Source: Ketobacter sp.
GTDB taxonomy: Bacteria > Pseudomonadota > Gammaproteobacteria > Pseudomonadales > Ketobacteraceae
Assembly: GCF_003671495.1 (NCBI RefSeq)
Contig: NZ_RCHN01000046.1
Span: 186,001 to 250,000, forward strand
DNA length: 64,000 bases
Direction of reading: 5' to 3'
The first letter of the stretch is position 1; every line of letters starts with the position of its first letter. The notes below the pieces were generated by a model that worked only from the letters and a program-made list of their open reading frames with translations, was not told where the DNA came from and searched no databases. This document shows, one piece after another, positions 32,675 through 42,080 of the stretch. The position numbers and the translations under genes are program-made.

Positions 32675-34981
32675 TTATTCCTGCCGCGACAGTTCCTGTT
32701 CCAGTGCCGACAGATTGGCGTCCTGTAATCGTTCCAACGCCGCGCGGGTGACCTGCAGGGCTTGCCGGGATTGGCCGGCACTGTGCAGCGCCACCGCGTA
32801 CACATACTGGTAGCGGGCATTGTGGGGCGCCAGGGTGGCGGCCTGTTCCAGGTGGGGCAGGGCGGCCTTGTGCTGCTGTTGCCGGATCAACAACAATCCC
32901 AGACTGAAATGCAGGTCCTCGGCGGTGGGAAATGTCTGCAGCGCGGATTCCAGTAACGCTTTGCCCTGCTCATCCTGTTGCATCATTCGATACAGGTCCG
33001 CCAGGTTGATGTAGGCGGGAATCCAGGTGTCGTCCAGAGCAATGGCTTCCTGGTAGTGTTGCAGGGCTTGCTGCGGTTGCCCCTGCTTCAATGCAAACAG
33101 CCCCAGATTCACCTGGGCCGCGGGGGTGTCGCCGTTGAAGCGTTGCGACGCCAGGTATTCCGCCCCGGCGCTGTCCAGCAGGCGGGCTTCCTTGGGGGCT
33201 AATGACGGCGCAGGAATGTCCGCCAGGGCTTCTGCGGCCATCACCCGCACCAGGCGCACCGGGTCCTGCAGTAACGGACTCAGCAAAGACCAGCGCAGCT
33301 CCGGTGGCAGGGCGCGCAGGGATTGGGTGGCGGCACTGCGCACCTGTGGATCAGGGTCCTGTAGTGCCTGGGTCAGGGTTTGCAAGCTGTCGGCATCCAG
33401 ATACGGTTCCAGCAGGCGGGCGGCGGTGGCGCGGACGATGGCGGTTTGGGTCAGGTCCGAGGCCAGCGCCTGCAGGGGCATTTTGGCAGTGGGGGCGTGG
33501 GCGCGGGCGGCGGCCAGGGTCTCGGCGAAATCCTGGTAGCCGGGATTGGGTTCGGGATACCAACTCTGAATCTGTTGTGCCGCCCAATGGGCGCTCTGCT
33601 CACTGTGGCAGTGATTGCAGGTGTTGGGGGTGCCCAGCTTTTCCGTCAGGTCGGGGCGGGGTATGCGGAAGCTGTGATCGCGGCGCGCATCCACCACCAT
33701 AAAGTTCTTCACCGGCATATGGCAGTCCACACAGCGCGGGGCGTTACTGGCCTGGTGGTGATGGTGCTCCGGTTGCCCATAGCCCGACTCGTGGCATTGC
33801 TGGCAAACGCCATCGCCGGGGGCCTTGAGGTCCAGGGAATGGGGGTTGTGGCAATCGCTGCAGGTCACCCCGGCCTGGTACATCTTGCTTTGCAGGAAGG
33901 AGCCGTAAACGTAGACCTCATCGTTCACCTGACCGTCGCTGTGATAGAGTCCAGCATCCAGCGTTGCGGGCAGAAAACTCTCCAGCAACGGCTGCCCCTG
34001 GCGGTTATCCTCAAACAGTTGCGCCCGGCGGGCGTGGCAGGCGGCACAGACCTGAATCTCGGTGCGTGCCTGGGCCGGTTGACTGCGTTGGGGTTGTCCG
34101 GATTCGGGGTTGATCTGCCAGTGCACGTTGTGGCGTTCGCGAAAACGATGGGTCAGGCCCTGCGGCTGGTTGAACCGGTACTGATTGCGCTGTTGCTGGT
34201 CAGCCCACAGCAGGTGGTTGGAGCCGGGCCCATGACAGGCTTCGCAGGCCACATCGATGTCTGACCAGGTGGTGTTGTAGGTGCGGGTGTCTCCATCGTA
34301 TTGCTTGTTCAGGTTGGTGGAGTGGCATTCCGCGCACATGAAATTCCAGTTCTGACTCTGGTTGGTCCAATGCAGATAATGTTGGCTGTCGACGGCTTCC
34401 TCCGGATACAGGTGAAACCAGCGTTGGCCCCCTTCTGCTTTGGGGCGGGCATCCCAGGCTACGCCAAAGGCCTGTAATTTCCCCTGGGGCAGGGCAATCA
34501 GGTACTGCTGCAGAGGATAAACGCCGAATACGTAGGCCACGGGATATTGCTGTGGTTTGCCCTGTGGACCATCGGTGGTGATGAGGAACGTGTCACCCTG
34601 GCGGGAGAATTCCGTGGTCATGCCGTTGTAATCAAAACGGGCGTTGTTGAAGTCGCCAAGCACGGTGTCTGCGTGCACGGGTTGCATGGCCAGGTCGTGA
34701 TGGGAGTTGCGCCAGTCCTGATAGGCGTCGTCATGACAACCCTGGCAGTGATCGGCCCCAACATAATGAGCCTGGGGCGCTGCCTGGGGAGTGGTTGTGG
34801 CTGGCGTGGGCGTAGGGCCAGGTTGTTCTGATGAATCGCAGGCGCACAAGCCGATGGCGAGCAATAACAGCGCAAGCATGTAGCGGTGAAAGGGCGGGTG
34901 GTTGTTCCCCTTTTTATATCCCTTTTGATGCTTGCTGGTATGCCTGTTGATATGCCCGCTGTTATGACAAGGATAACCCAT
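32675..34981 (-). CDS. Octaheme c-type cytochrome lipoprotein with HEAT and TPR repeats
   Basis: Up to 768 residues. A lipoprotein signal (MLALLLLAIGLCACDSS, lipobox LCAC) indicates a membrane-anchored periplasmic protein. Eight CXXCH heme sites are visible in order: CQGCH, CAECH, CEACH, CAACH, CSDCH, CQQCH, CVDCH and CNHCH. These are followed by HEAT-like repeats (LQDPDPQVRSAATQSL, LLQDPVRLVRVMAAEALADI) and TPR repeats (LGLFALKQGQPQQALQHYQEAIALD onward). It resembles multiheme proteins with the doubled-CXXCH architecture. The start is uncertain: ATG 34981 has AGG 6 nt ahead but adds 34 residues made partly of a 12-bp repeat; ATG 34879 starts the signal peptide cleanly but lacks a Shine-Dalgarno. 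Confidence 0.88.
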   Translation of the reverse strand: MGYPCHNSGHINRHTSKHQKGYKKGNNHPPFHRYMLALLLLAIGLCACDSSEQPGPTPTPATTTPQAAPQAHYVGADHCQGCHDDAYQDWRNSHHDLAMQPVHADTVLGDFNNARFDYNGMTTEFSRQGDTFLITTDGPQGKPQQYPVAYVFGVYPLQQYLIALPQGKLQAFGVAWDARPKAEGGQRWFHLYPEEAVDSQHYLHWTNQSQNWNFMCAECHSTNLNKQYDGDTRTYNTTWSDIDVACEACHGPGSNHLLWADQQQRNQYRFNQPQGLTHRFRERHNVHWQINPESGQPQRSQPAQARTEIQVCAACHARRAQLFEDNRQGQPLLESFLPATLDAGLYHSDGQVNDEVYVYGSFLQSKMYQAGVTCSDCHNPHSLDLKAPGDGVCQQCHESGYGQPEHHHHQASNAPRCVDCHMPVKNFMVVDARRDHSFRIPRPDLTEKLGTPNTCNHCHSEQSAHWAAQQIQSWYPEPNPGYQDFAETLAAARAHAPTAKMPLQALASDLTQTAIVRATAARLLEPYLDADSLQTLTQALQDPDPQVRSAATQSLRALPPELRWSLLSPLLQDPVRLVRVMAAEALADIPAPSLAPKEARLLDSAGAEYLASQRFNGDTPAAQVNLGLFALKQGQPQQALQHYQEAIALDDTWIPAYINLADLYRMMQQDEQGKALLESALQTFPTAEDLHFSLGLLLIRQQQHKAALPHLEQAATLAPHNARYQYVYAVALHSAGQSRQALQVTRAALERLQDANLSALEQELSRQE
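34923..34970. repeat. Four-unit 12-bp tandem repeat at the 5' end of the cytochrome gene
   Basis: Units at 34923, 34935, 34947 and 34959, consensus near CTGTTATGCCTG. Read on the minus strand in the cytochrome frame it gives four-residue units of the form (basic/Gly)-H-x-(N/S), so it either encodes a low-complexity N-terminus or sits in the untranslated leader. Confidence 0.65.
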
Positions 34982-35079
34982 GGATGACCTGATCCCTCAG
35001 TGTAGCTGGCCGCTGTGGTGGCGGATTTTGAGGGGTATGATGCTGCCGGCCCCGGGCCGGCGTCAAATGAATAAACGGA

Positions 35080-36006
35080 TTACTTGTTCTGTAGCATGGT
35101 TTTCCAGCGGAATGGAATCAGCAGTTGTTTCCAATAATTGTTCATGGGATAGCACTCTTCATCGCTGATGCCCAGTTCCTGGGGTTCCCCCTGTGGGCGG
35201 TAATAATGGGTGCCGAACAGCACGTCATAGATGATCAGGACGGCGCCGTAATTGTGGTTGCCTTCACTGATGTTTTTGGAATGATGCCAGCGATGCAGTT
35301 CGTTGGTGTTGAAAACGTAATTCAGCCAGCCGTAACGCAGTTTGATGTTGCAATGCTGGATGGAGCCACCGATGGCCAGCAGCACACTGTTGAGGATCAG
35401 GGCCTCCTGGCTGGCACCGAGCAGGTAGCAGGGCACCACGCCCAACAGAAAGGTACACAGGTGATAGAGCGGGTGGATGCGGAACCCGTTGAGCAGATGC
35501 ATGCGCTTGACGCTGTGGTGCACGGAATGCAATGGCCACCACTTGGGGTGCTCGTGGCCCAGACGGTGGAACCAGTATTTGGCGAATTCGATGATCAGCA
35601 ACACCAGAATGGTCTCGGCCCAAAGCGGGGTGCTGGCGGGAATCAGGCGGTAATCCTGGGGCAGGTCCAGCGCCAGGAACAGGTACAGGGCGAGCAGCGG
35701 GCCCAGTCGCTTCAGAGCTGCCTCCAGTAACACGCCCACCAGAAGGATGGAACTGAAATCCGGACCCAGATCGCCCCGGGCTTGATTCCACTGCGGATTG
35801 AGTGGGTGTACGCGCTCAAACAACAGGGTGATCAGCAACACTGACAGGGAGATGATGAGGGTGGCGGTCTCCACCTGGTCGGTATGCAGGTACTGTACTG
35901 TGGCATACAGTGCTCCGATTGCCAGCGCAGGAAAGTACAGCCATTCCAAGGCGCTGGTGAGCAACGTGCGGACGCTGGTTGGGGGCAGGGTGTTGATGTT
36001 ATCCAT
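35080..36006 (-). CDS. Fatty acid hydroxylase/sterol desaturase superfamily protein
   Basis: 308-residue integral membrane di-iron oxygenase. The histidine boxes are complete: HRLGHEH, HSVHH and NELHRWHH, plus HxxNNYG-like GNHNYGAVL after the third box. About four TM helices (about 20-45, 50-70, 85-115, 130-150 and 190-230 regions). Enzymes of this superfamily hydroxylate, desaturate or cleave lipid chains. ATG 36006 overlaps the RND gene stop by 8 bp; this is the last gene of the seven-gene operon led by the PKS megaenzyme, suggesting oxidation of its lipid product. Confidence 0.9.
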   Translation of the reverse strand: MDNINTLPPTSVRTLLTSALEWLYFPALAIGALYATVQYLHTDQVETATLIISLSVLLITLLFERVHPLNPQWNQARGDLGPDFSSILLVGVLLEAALKRLGPLLALYLFLALDLPQDYRLIPASTPLWAETILVLLIIEFAKYWFHRLGHEHPKWWPLHSVHHSVKRMHLLNGFRIHPLYHLCTFLLGVVPCYLLGASQEALILNSVLLAIGGSIQHCNIKLRYGWLNYVFNTNELHRWHHSKNISEGNHNYGAVLIIYDVLFGTHYYRPQGEPQELGISDEECYPMNNYWKQLLIPFRWKTMLQNK

Positions 36007-38326
36007 GTGCAGTCTCCGTGGGCGCACGCTGCTCCGACGGATCAAATCGAAGCAACATTGCGGGAATGAATAGCAGATCCACCACCAGCGCGATGACGAT
36101 GGTGACGGTGGTGAGGATGGCCGTGTTGGCGGTGATGTTCATGGCGGAAAACCCCAGCATGGCGAAGCCGGCAACCAGAATCAGCGAGGTGATCACAATG
36201 GCGGGGCCCACCCGGGCAAACGCAAAACGCACGGCCGCCTCGCTGTCCAGCGCCAGCACCTGACGGGCGTGACGGTATTTACCGAGGAAGTGGATGGTGT
36301 CGTCCACCACGATCCCGAATGCGATGCCCAGGGTGACGCTGAGCCCCACGTCAATATTGCCGTTGAGCAAGCCCCAAACGCTGAACGCCAGTGCCACCGG
36401 CACCACATTGCAGACGAGGCTGATCAGCCCGAGTTGGGTGGAACGGAACAGGCGGGCCAGCACCAGCCCCATCACGAACAGGGAACCGATCAGGCCCAGC
36501 AGGATGCCCTTCATGCTACGCTCGCCGATATGGGCGAACATCAGAGGCGCACTGGCCGATACCACCTGATCGGCCACCGCGGTATGCTGCTGGAGCCAGG
36601 CCTGCGCCCGTTGATCCAGCTCGATGTGGTAATCGCCGGCGGTATTGTCCATGGTGACGCGCACCCGGGACTCTCCCTCCTGATGAGAAAGCAGCGTGCT
36701 GAGGTCACCACCAAAGGGCAGGGACATTTCGTACAGCAGCAACAATTGGGCGATGGTGTCCTGCTGCTGGGGCAGGCGATAGAAGGCGGAATCATCGCTG
36801 TTCCAGGACTGGTACAGGCGTTTGATGATGTCCGCCATGGAATCCACGTGCACCACATGAGGTTGTTGCGCCAGCCATTGGCTGAAGTCGTCCAGGCGTT
36901 GCAGATAGCTGGGGCTGGTGAGGGTTTCCCCCGTTTCTACCGGAATGGAATAATTCAGCGCCCCCAGACCGGTGATGTGACTGTTCACAAACTCCATGTG
37001 CTGGCGCATGGTTTGCTGACTGCCGAAATATTTCACCGGGTCATCGTTGATGCGATTCAGTGGCAGGCACAGCAGCCCGGCCACGATCACCACCACGCCC
37101 CCGAAAAATAGCGGCTTTTGATGGCGTACCACCCAGTCTGCCCAGGCCGACATGGGCGCAACTGTGGTGGTCTCAGTTAATCGCTTTATTTTGTGGGGCA
37201 GCAGCATCACCAGGGCCGGCAACAACAGCATGGCATAGAGCCAGGCGGCCATAACCCCGGCGCAGACGATATAGCCCAGGGCCTGATAGGGTGGTGAATC
37301 GTTGAAGTGCAGGGTGAGGAAGCCTGCCGCGGTGAACAGGGAGGTGAGCAGAACAGGTATAGCGTTTTGTTGCAAACTGGCGTGCAGCGCGTCGGCCTTG
37401 GGCTGGCCCTGTTGGCGCAGGCGCCGATAGCGGGTCAGGATATGCACGCTGTCGGCGATGGCCAGGGTCAGGATCATGATGGGGGCCACAGTGACGGCGG
37501 CGTTGATTTTCATGCCGGTCCAACCCAGGGCGCCCATGCCGGTGGCAATGGCGCACAGGGCGGTGAGCAGGGTGAACACAACAAAGGCTGCGCTGCGAAA
37601 GATCACGCCCAGCAACAACAGCATCACCATAAAGAAGGCCGGCCAGACGAAGTTCATGTCGCCGGCGGTGGATTCCGGAAAGGCCTGGTCCACCACGATC
37701 TGGCCGGACAGGTAGGTTTTGAATTGGGGATGCTCCTGCTCAAAGCGTTGCACCAGCTCGCGAATGAAGAACACCACTTTGGGGGTTTCCACGGCACGGT
37801 CGATGCCCGGCAGTTGGATCAGGATGCGCATGCCGGCCACCGTGCTGTCTGCTGCAATCAGGGCATTGAGGGTGGCAGGCTCAGCCAGGGCGAATTGTTT
37901 ACGCGTTTGCAAATCCGCCGGGCTCAGACCCTGCTCCGGATCGAACAGGTCCTCCACCAGAAATTCTTCTGCATTGGCCCGGGAATAGGGAAAGTTGGTC
38001 AGTGAATCCACCCGCAGGGAATAGGGCGTGGCCCAGGCCGCATCGGTCAGTGACGCCAGGGCCTGAAGGTTCGTTACGGTGAACAGGTCAGTGCCGTCGC
38101 GGGTGGCAATGGCCACAAACACAAACTCTTCTGATCCATAGGTGGATTGCAGGGTTTCGTAGGCCCGCAGTTGCGGATTGTCGGCGCTGAAAAAGAAACG
38201 GAAATCCAGCGTGTTGTGAAATTGTGTGGTGCCGATGCCGCAGGCTGCGGTCAGAAGCAGGCACAGGCACAGGGCAATCCAGGGGTGGCGCACCGGGAAG
38301 GCGGTGCAGTGATTCACGGGACTCAT
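35999..38326 (-). CDS. RND/MMPL-family lipid exporter
   Basis: 775-residue transporter with the duplicated RND layout: one TM, a large periplasmic loop (about 40-215), five or six TMs (about 220-400), then TM, loop (about 430-610) and a second TM bundle (about 615-765). The D-containing TM segments ILTLAIADSVHILTRYRR and GIAFGIVVDDTIHFLGKYRHAR mark the MMPL/HpnN-like class, which moves hydrophobic lipids such as mycolates or hopanoids. The start at 38326 is chosen because it overlaps the upstream stop as ATGA; another ATG lies at 38341. Position in the operon suggests export of the pathway product. Confidence 0.9.
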   Translation of the reverse strand: MSPVNHCTAFPVRHPWIALCLCLLLTAACGIGTTQFHNTLDFRFFFSADNPQLRAYETLQSTYGSEEFVFVAIATRDGTDLFTVTNLQALASLTDAAWATPYSLRVDSLTNFPYSRANAEEFLVEDLFDPEQGLSPADLQTRKQFALAEPATLNALIAADSTVAGMRILIQLPGIDRAVETPKVVFFIRELVQRFEQEHPQFKTYLSGQIVVDQAFPESTAGDMNFVWPAFFMVMLLLLGVIFRSAAFVVFTLLTALCAIATGMGALGWTGMKINAAVTVAPIMILTLAIADSVHILTRYRRLRQQGQPKADALHASLQQNAIPVLLTSLFTAAGFLTLHFNDSPPYQALGYIVCAGVMAAWLYAMLLLPALVMLLPHKIKRLTETTTVAPMSAWADWVVRHQKPLFFGGVVVIVAGLLCLPLNRINDDPVKYFGSQQTMRQHMEFVNSHITGLGALNYSIPVETGETLTSPSYLQRLDDFSQWLAQQPHVVHVDSMADIIKRLYQSWNSDDSAFYRLPQQQDTIAQLLLLYEMSLPFGGDLSTLLSHQEGESRVRVTMDNTAGDYHIELDQRAQAWLQQHTAVADQVVSASAPLMFAHIGERSMKGILLGLIGSLFVMGLVLARLFRSTQLGLISLVCNVVPVALAFSVWGLLNGNIDVGLSVTLGIAFGIVVDDTIHFLGKYRHARQVLALDSEAAVRFAFARVGPAIVITSLILVAGFAMLGFSAMNITANTAILTTVTIVIALVVDLLFIPAMLLRFDPSEQRAPTETAHG

Positions 38327-39360
38327 ATCGCGGCTATCCATTCAGGTCTTATCCATTCAAACCCTATCCATTCAGGCTCCATTCCTCCTGCAAGCGTCCA
38401 TGACCACTGGATCGAATTCGCGACACTGGCGTGCACCAGGTTGAGCAGATAAAACGACACGATAAAGGGTACGGAATATTGCCTGGGATTAAAGCGTTGG
38501 GTTTGCCGGGTGAGGAACAGCCTCACACTGAGCCCGATCCAGATCAGGCCCAGCAGCGGCAACCAACCGGTGATGGCGGCGGCGCCATGAAGATGCCATG
38601 GTCGGTTCAACAGGATGATGCCCGCAATGGCCAGCACGCCGCACAGGCTGCCCAGCAGCAGCGCCTGACGGCAGCCGATTTCATTGGAGTACAGCTTTTC
38701 GCCCGGGTCCGCCAGGGGCTCCCACATGCTCTTGCGGATGATTTCGAAGTGCAGGAACGCCAGGATATAGCACAGGATAATGGGCAACAGGCACACCACA
38801 ACGTCCACCTGTTGGGTGTACCGAATCTGCAACAGGGTGTACACGCTGAGGGCAATGCTGACCGGATAGGTCAACAGCAGATTGAAGAACAGGCTGCGCT
38901 CCATCAACGGAAGGGCTTTTTCCAACAGCATCAACAGCAGGCCGTAGCCGATGTTCAGCACCACAAACAGCGCCAGTGGCCAGGCGATCAGTCCGTTGGC
39001 CAGGGCGATGAGCAGGGTACCCATTACCACATAGTGGCGGATGTCCGCCAGCGAGACCACGCCGGACACCAACGGACGCTCCGGATTGTATTGGCGGTCG
39101 TATTCCAGATCCTTCACTTCATCAATGGCTCGTAACACGAACAGCACACCGAAAAAACTGCCGGCCGAAATCAGGGTGGAGATGTTCCAATGCCAGGTGG
39201 TCGCCGGGCTGTTGAGAACGAACAGGCCCTGAATCGACAGAAACCACAGGGCGGCAAACAGAAAATGCTGCCTGGGCTCGTAGATAATATTGGCAAAGGC
39301 CACGAGCCGTTGCCAAAAACTGTGTTGTTGCCCATCGTTGTACAGTTGCGGTTGCTTCAT
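38323..39360 (-). CDS. UbiA-superfamily prenyltransferase
   Basis: 345 residues with about eight or nine TM helices. The first Asp-rich motif is LRAIDEVKDLEYDRQYNPERPL, close to the UbiA signature (NDxxDxxxD...RPL); the second conserved loop reads EKLYSNEIGCRQAL. UbiA enzymes transfer an isoprenyl group from a diphosphate onto an acceptor. The C-terminus is three in-frame copies of a 15-bp repeat (EWIGF-EWIRP-EWIAAI), which looks like a non-essential tail. Overlaps its neighbours as ATGA on both sides. Confidence 0.86.
   Translation of the reverse strand: MKQPQLYNDGQQHSFWQRLVAFANIIYEPRQHFLFAALWFLSIQGLFVLNSPATTWHWNISTLISAGSFFGVLFVLRAIDEVKDLEYDRQYNPERPLVSGVVSLADIRHYVVMGTLLIALANGLIAWPLALFVVLNIGYGLLLMLLEKALPLMERSLFFNLLLTYPVSIALSVYTLLQIRYTQQVDVVVCLLPIILCYILAFLHFEIIRKSMWEPLADPGEKLYSNEIGCRQALLLGSLCGVLAIAGIILLNRPWHLHGAAAITGWLPLLGLIWIGLSVRLFLTRQTQRFNPRQYSVPFIVSFYLLNLVHASVANSIQWSWTLAGGMEPEWIGFEWIRPEWIAAI
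38335..38379. repeat. Three-unit 15-bp tandem repeat at the 3' end of the UbiA-family gene
   Basis: Units at 38335, 38350 and 38365, each starting TATCCATTCA. Encodes EWI-containing pentapeptides on the minus strand and lies next to the start of the RND gene. Confidence 0.8.
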
Positions 39361-42080
39361 GCGGCGGCGCCTTTGGCTGTGTTATCCGCGCCGGGCTGCG
39401 CCAGAATGGTCACCACGCCGGAGGAGCCGTCCAACTCGATCAGGGCGCCATCGGGAATCCGTTGGGTGGCATTGGGCAGTGCCACAATGGTGGGAATGCC
39501 GAACTTGCGCCCGGTGATGGCGGTGTGGGACAGCATGCTGCCCCGTTCCACCACCATGCCTTTCGAGGCCAGCATCAGGAACAGCCAACCGGGATCGGTT
39601 TCCCGGGCAATCAGGATCATGTTGTCGCCCGTGGTGTCCACGGTGTTGGGGTCGTGCACCACTCGCGCGATGCCCTGCACTTTGCCAGCGGAGGAGCCCA
39701 GTCCCTGCAACGTATCACCATCCGGGGCAATGGCTTGCGGCGGGCACAGGTCGTTATCCCGCACCGCCCCCAGGGTGGTGATCTGTTCCGCCGGTTCTGC
39801 GCCATCAAACTGCTCGTATTCAGCACGACGCAGATCCGCCAGTGCCTGCAGGTTTTCGGTTACCCCCATGCCGTTGATGTAACCGAAGATCTCATCCTGG
39901 GTCAGATGCACGATGTCATTGGCATCCCGCAGGATGCCCCGTTGCACGAAATACTCCGCCAGCGCCTTGAAAATCTGCTTGCTGAAGCCGAACAGCTCAC
40001 TGCGGCAGTAACGGGAGTTCTCCCGGTGGCGAATCAAGCGACGCAGGCGGGGTAGGATCACACGGTTCAGTAATGTCAGTTTCCAGGGCTGATCCTGCAG
40101 CAGAGTCTGCAGTGTTTGATCGGCGCTGGCCCGCACCGCCTGCTCGTGTTGGCGGTAGCTGGCCACCGTAACGTCCTGGTTGGCGTACTGGCGAATCATC
40201 TTTAATAACACCCAGGGCGTATCCCGCAGGCTGGGTTGCTCCACTTTCAACTCCTGCAGGCCACGGTCACCGTATATGTGCAGATGCCGGCGCACGGCCT
40301 GGGTGAAGGCTGGATTCAATTCATTGCGGTCCAGCGCCTGCCACAGTGCCTGCTCATCGGCCTGGTTGAAGGTTGCCTGCAGTGTCGCGTCGGCCCGCAC
40401 CTGTTCTGCCAGGTTCACGGCGGACAAAATGATTTCCACGCTCTGCAGCTGTTCATCACCGCACAGCAGGTCCGACAGCAGTCCGGGCTTGTCCTCATCC
40501 AGTCTCCATTTTTTAAACAGGGCTTCGGTCCAGCCATACAAAGGGATCAGATAGGCATCGGTGGTGAGGGTCACGCCCCAATGACGACCCACCTCCGTCC
40601 ACAGGTCATGGAAGCGCTTCACCAGGGTTAGCGGGTCCGTGCCGGAAAACGACTGCCCACGCAGGGGTGCGATACGTTGTTCCCACCAGCGGTGGTAGTG
40701 ATACATGGCCCGGTCGTGACCCAGATAATCCGTCAGCGTCAATACCAGGGCTCTACCAAAACGGGCCCACTCCCAGCCTTTCTTCAGCCATGCGGTGAGG
40801 GAACGGGGTGGCTGGGTATGAAAGGAGGAACGCAGGCCGATCATGTTTTCCCAGTGGGCGGCAAACAGGGGGAACAATGGACTCAGTTTGTGCAGTTGGT
40901 AAAAGTGGGACAGGCAGTAATAGATGCGGCCGTTGAGATAGCCGATCATGTTGTCCAACGGTTGGTAGTGATTCCAGATGGCCTGGTCTGCCACGCCGAG
41001 CCGTTTATAAAGATCGCGAAAGATCACCCGATAGAAAAACTTGGCGTGAGTGTAGGTCAGGGTGCTGCTGATGCCGGGATAGCTTTCAGTGACATTGGTA
41101 TTGCTCCACACCCGTTGGCGCTCAAAATCCAGGGCAATGGGGCGGGTCTGCAGCAGATGAAAGCGACCATCGGCGGTGAAGGTGCCTTCGATGTCCTGGG
41201 GTAAACCATAGAGGGATTCCACCCGTTTGCCGATCTCCACCAGTTGCCGGATTTCCTGGTCTGTGATGCAGGGAATCGTTTGCTGATCGTCGGGCACCGG
41301 CATGTCCTTCAAACCGAAGCCTGCGTCCTCATCGAATACCAGCTGATGGGTTTTGTCGGCAATGGTGTGTTGAATCGTGGTGGATTTGCCACTGATGAAG
41401 TAATGGTCCACTGCGACTTTTTCCTGCACCACGCCTTCACCGATTCCATAACCGGCAATAATAATCTGGTCGGAGGCAGCGGTTTTGGGGTCGGCGGTGA
41501 ACATCACAAAGGAGCGTTCACCGAATACCATCTCCTGAATACCCACGGCCACACTGAATCCCATCAGGTCCATCTGCTGCTGATGACGATAGATCAGGGA
41601 TTCCGGGGAAAATCCCGAGGCCCAACAGGCTTTGACCCGCTGCAGGATCTGGTCGCGGCGTACATAGAGAAAGGATTCACTCATCCCGGCGAAGGGGTTG
41701 CTGATGGAGTCCTCGCTTTCTTCCAATTTATGGCCCACGGTAGACGCCCGCACGGACACCAGGGTGTCCATGGTGAAGTGCGCATCAAAGGCGGCGAGAA
41801 TACAGTTCTGATGTTCAGGCTCCAGCGCCAGAGCCTCTATCAACTGCTGTGTCGCCCGGGAGCCCTGCAGGATGCTGGCGTGATCTGTGAAATCGATGGC
41901 ACTGAGCAGGGTGTATATCTGCGCTTGTATAGACGCGGTGACCGCGGTGTAAAACTCCCGGGTCAGGCAGACAAACCGGGGCACCGGCAGGCCCGCCGTG
42001 ATCAGCTCCGCCTGCCGCGCGAATTTGCCGCCCACCTGCTGTTGCGTGGGCTGTTGTCGATAATCAATGGTCAGTGACAT
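39357..42080 (-). CDS. PEP-synthase/rifampicin-phosphotransferase-like enzyme
   Basis: 907 residues. N-terminal ATP-binding domain of the pyruvate-phosphate-dikinase type (about 1-325: VRASTV, NPFAGMSESFL, IIAGYGIGEGVVQEKVAVDHYFI, DIEGTFTADGRFHLLQTRPI), a long central domain (about 330-790) with no clear match to PEP/pyruvate-binding domains, and a C-terminal swivelling phospho-histidine domain with His852 in ERGSMLSHTAITGRKFGIPTI. This three-part order is that of rifampicin phosphotransferase and related ATP-dependent phosphotransferases, which phosphorylate a small molecule and release AMP and Pi. A pathway intermediate of the surrounding operon is the likely acceptor. Confidence 0.85.
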   Translation of the reverse strand: MSLTIDYRQQPTQQQVGGKFARQAELITAGLPVPRFVCLTREFYTAVTASIQAQIYTLLSAIDFTDHASILQGSRATQQLIEALALEPEHQNCILAAFDAHFTMDTLVSVRASTVGHKLEESEDSISNPFAGMSESFLYVRRDQILQRVKACWASGFSPESLIYRHQQQMDLMGFSVAVGIQEMVFGERSFVMFTADPKTAASDQIIIAGYGIGEGVVQEKVAVDHYFISGKSTTIQHTIADKTHQLVFDEDAGFGLKDMPVPDDQQTIPCITDQEIRQLVEIGKRVESLYGLPQDIEGTFTADGRFHLLQTRPIALDFERQRVWSNTNVTESYPGISSTLTYTHAKFFYRVIFRDLYKRLGVADQAIWNHYQPLDNMIGYLNGRIYYCLSHFYQLHKLSPLFPLFAAHWENMIGLRSSFHTQPPRSLTAWLKKGWEWARFGRALVLTLTDYLGHDRAMYHYHRWWEQRIAPLRGQSFSGTDPLTLVKRFHDLWTEVGRHWGVTLTTDAYLIPLYGWTEALFKKWRLDEDKPGLLSDLLCGDEQLQSVEIILSAVNLAEQVRADATLQATFNQADEQALWQALDRNELNPAFTQAVRRHLHIYGDRGLQELKVEQPSLRDTPWVLLKMIRQYANQDVTVASYRQHEQAVRASADQTLQTLLQDQPWKLTLLNRVILPRLRRLIRHRENSRYCRSELFGFSKQIFKALAEYFVQRGILRDANDIVHLTQDEIFGYINGMGVTENLQALADLRRAEYEQFDGAEPAEQITTLGAVRDNDLCPPQAIAPDGDTLQGLGSSAGKVQGIARVVHDPNTVDTTGDNMILIARETDPGWLFLMLASKGMVVERGSMLSHTAITGRKFGIPTIVALPNATQRIPDGALIELDGSSGVVTILAQPGADNTAKGAAA

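Noticed and set aside
35041..35062. GC palindrome between the cytochrome and hydroxylase genes as a terminator
   Set aside because: The arms leave almost no loop and no T run follows on either strand.
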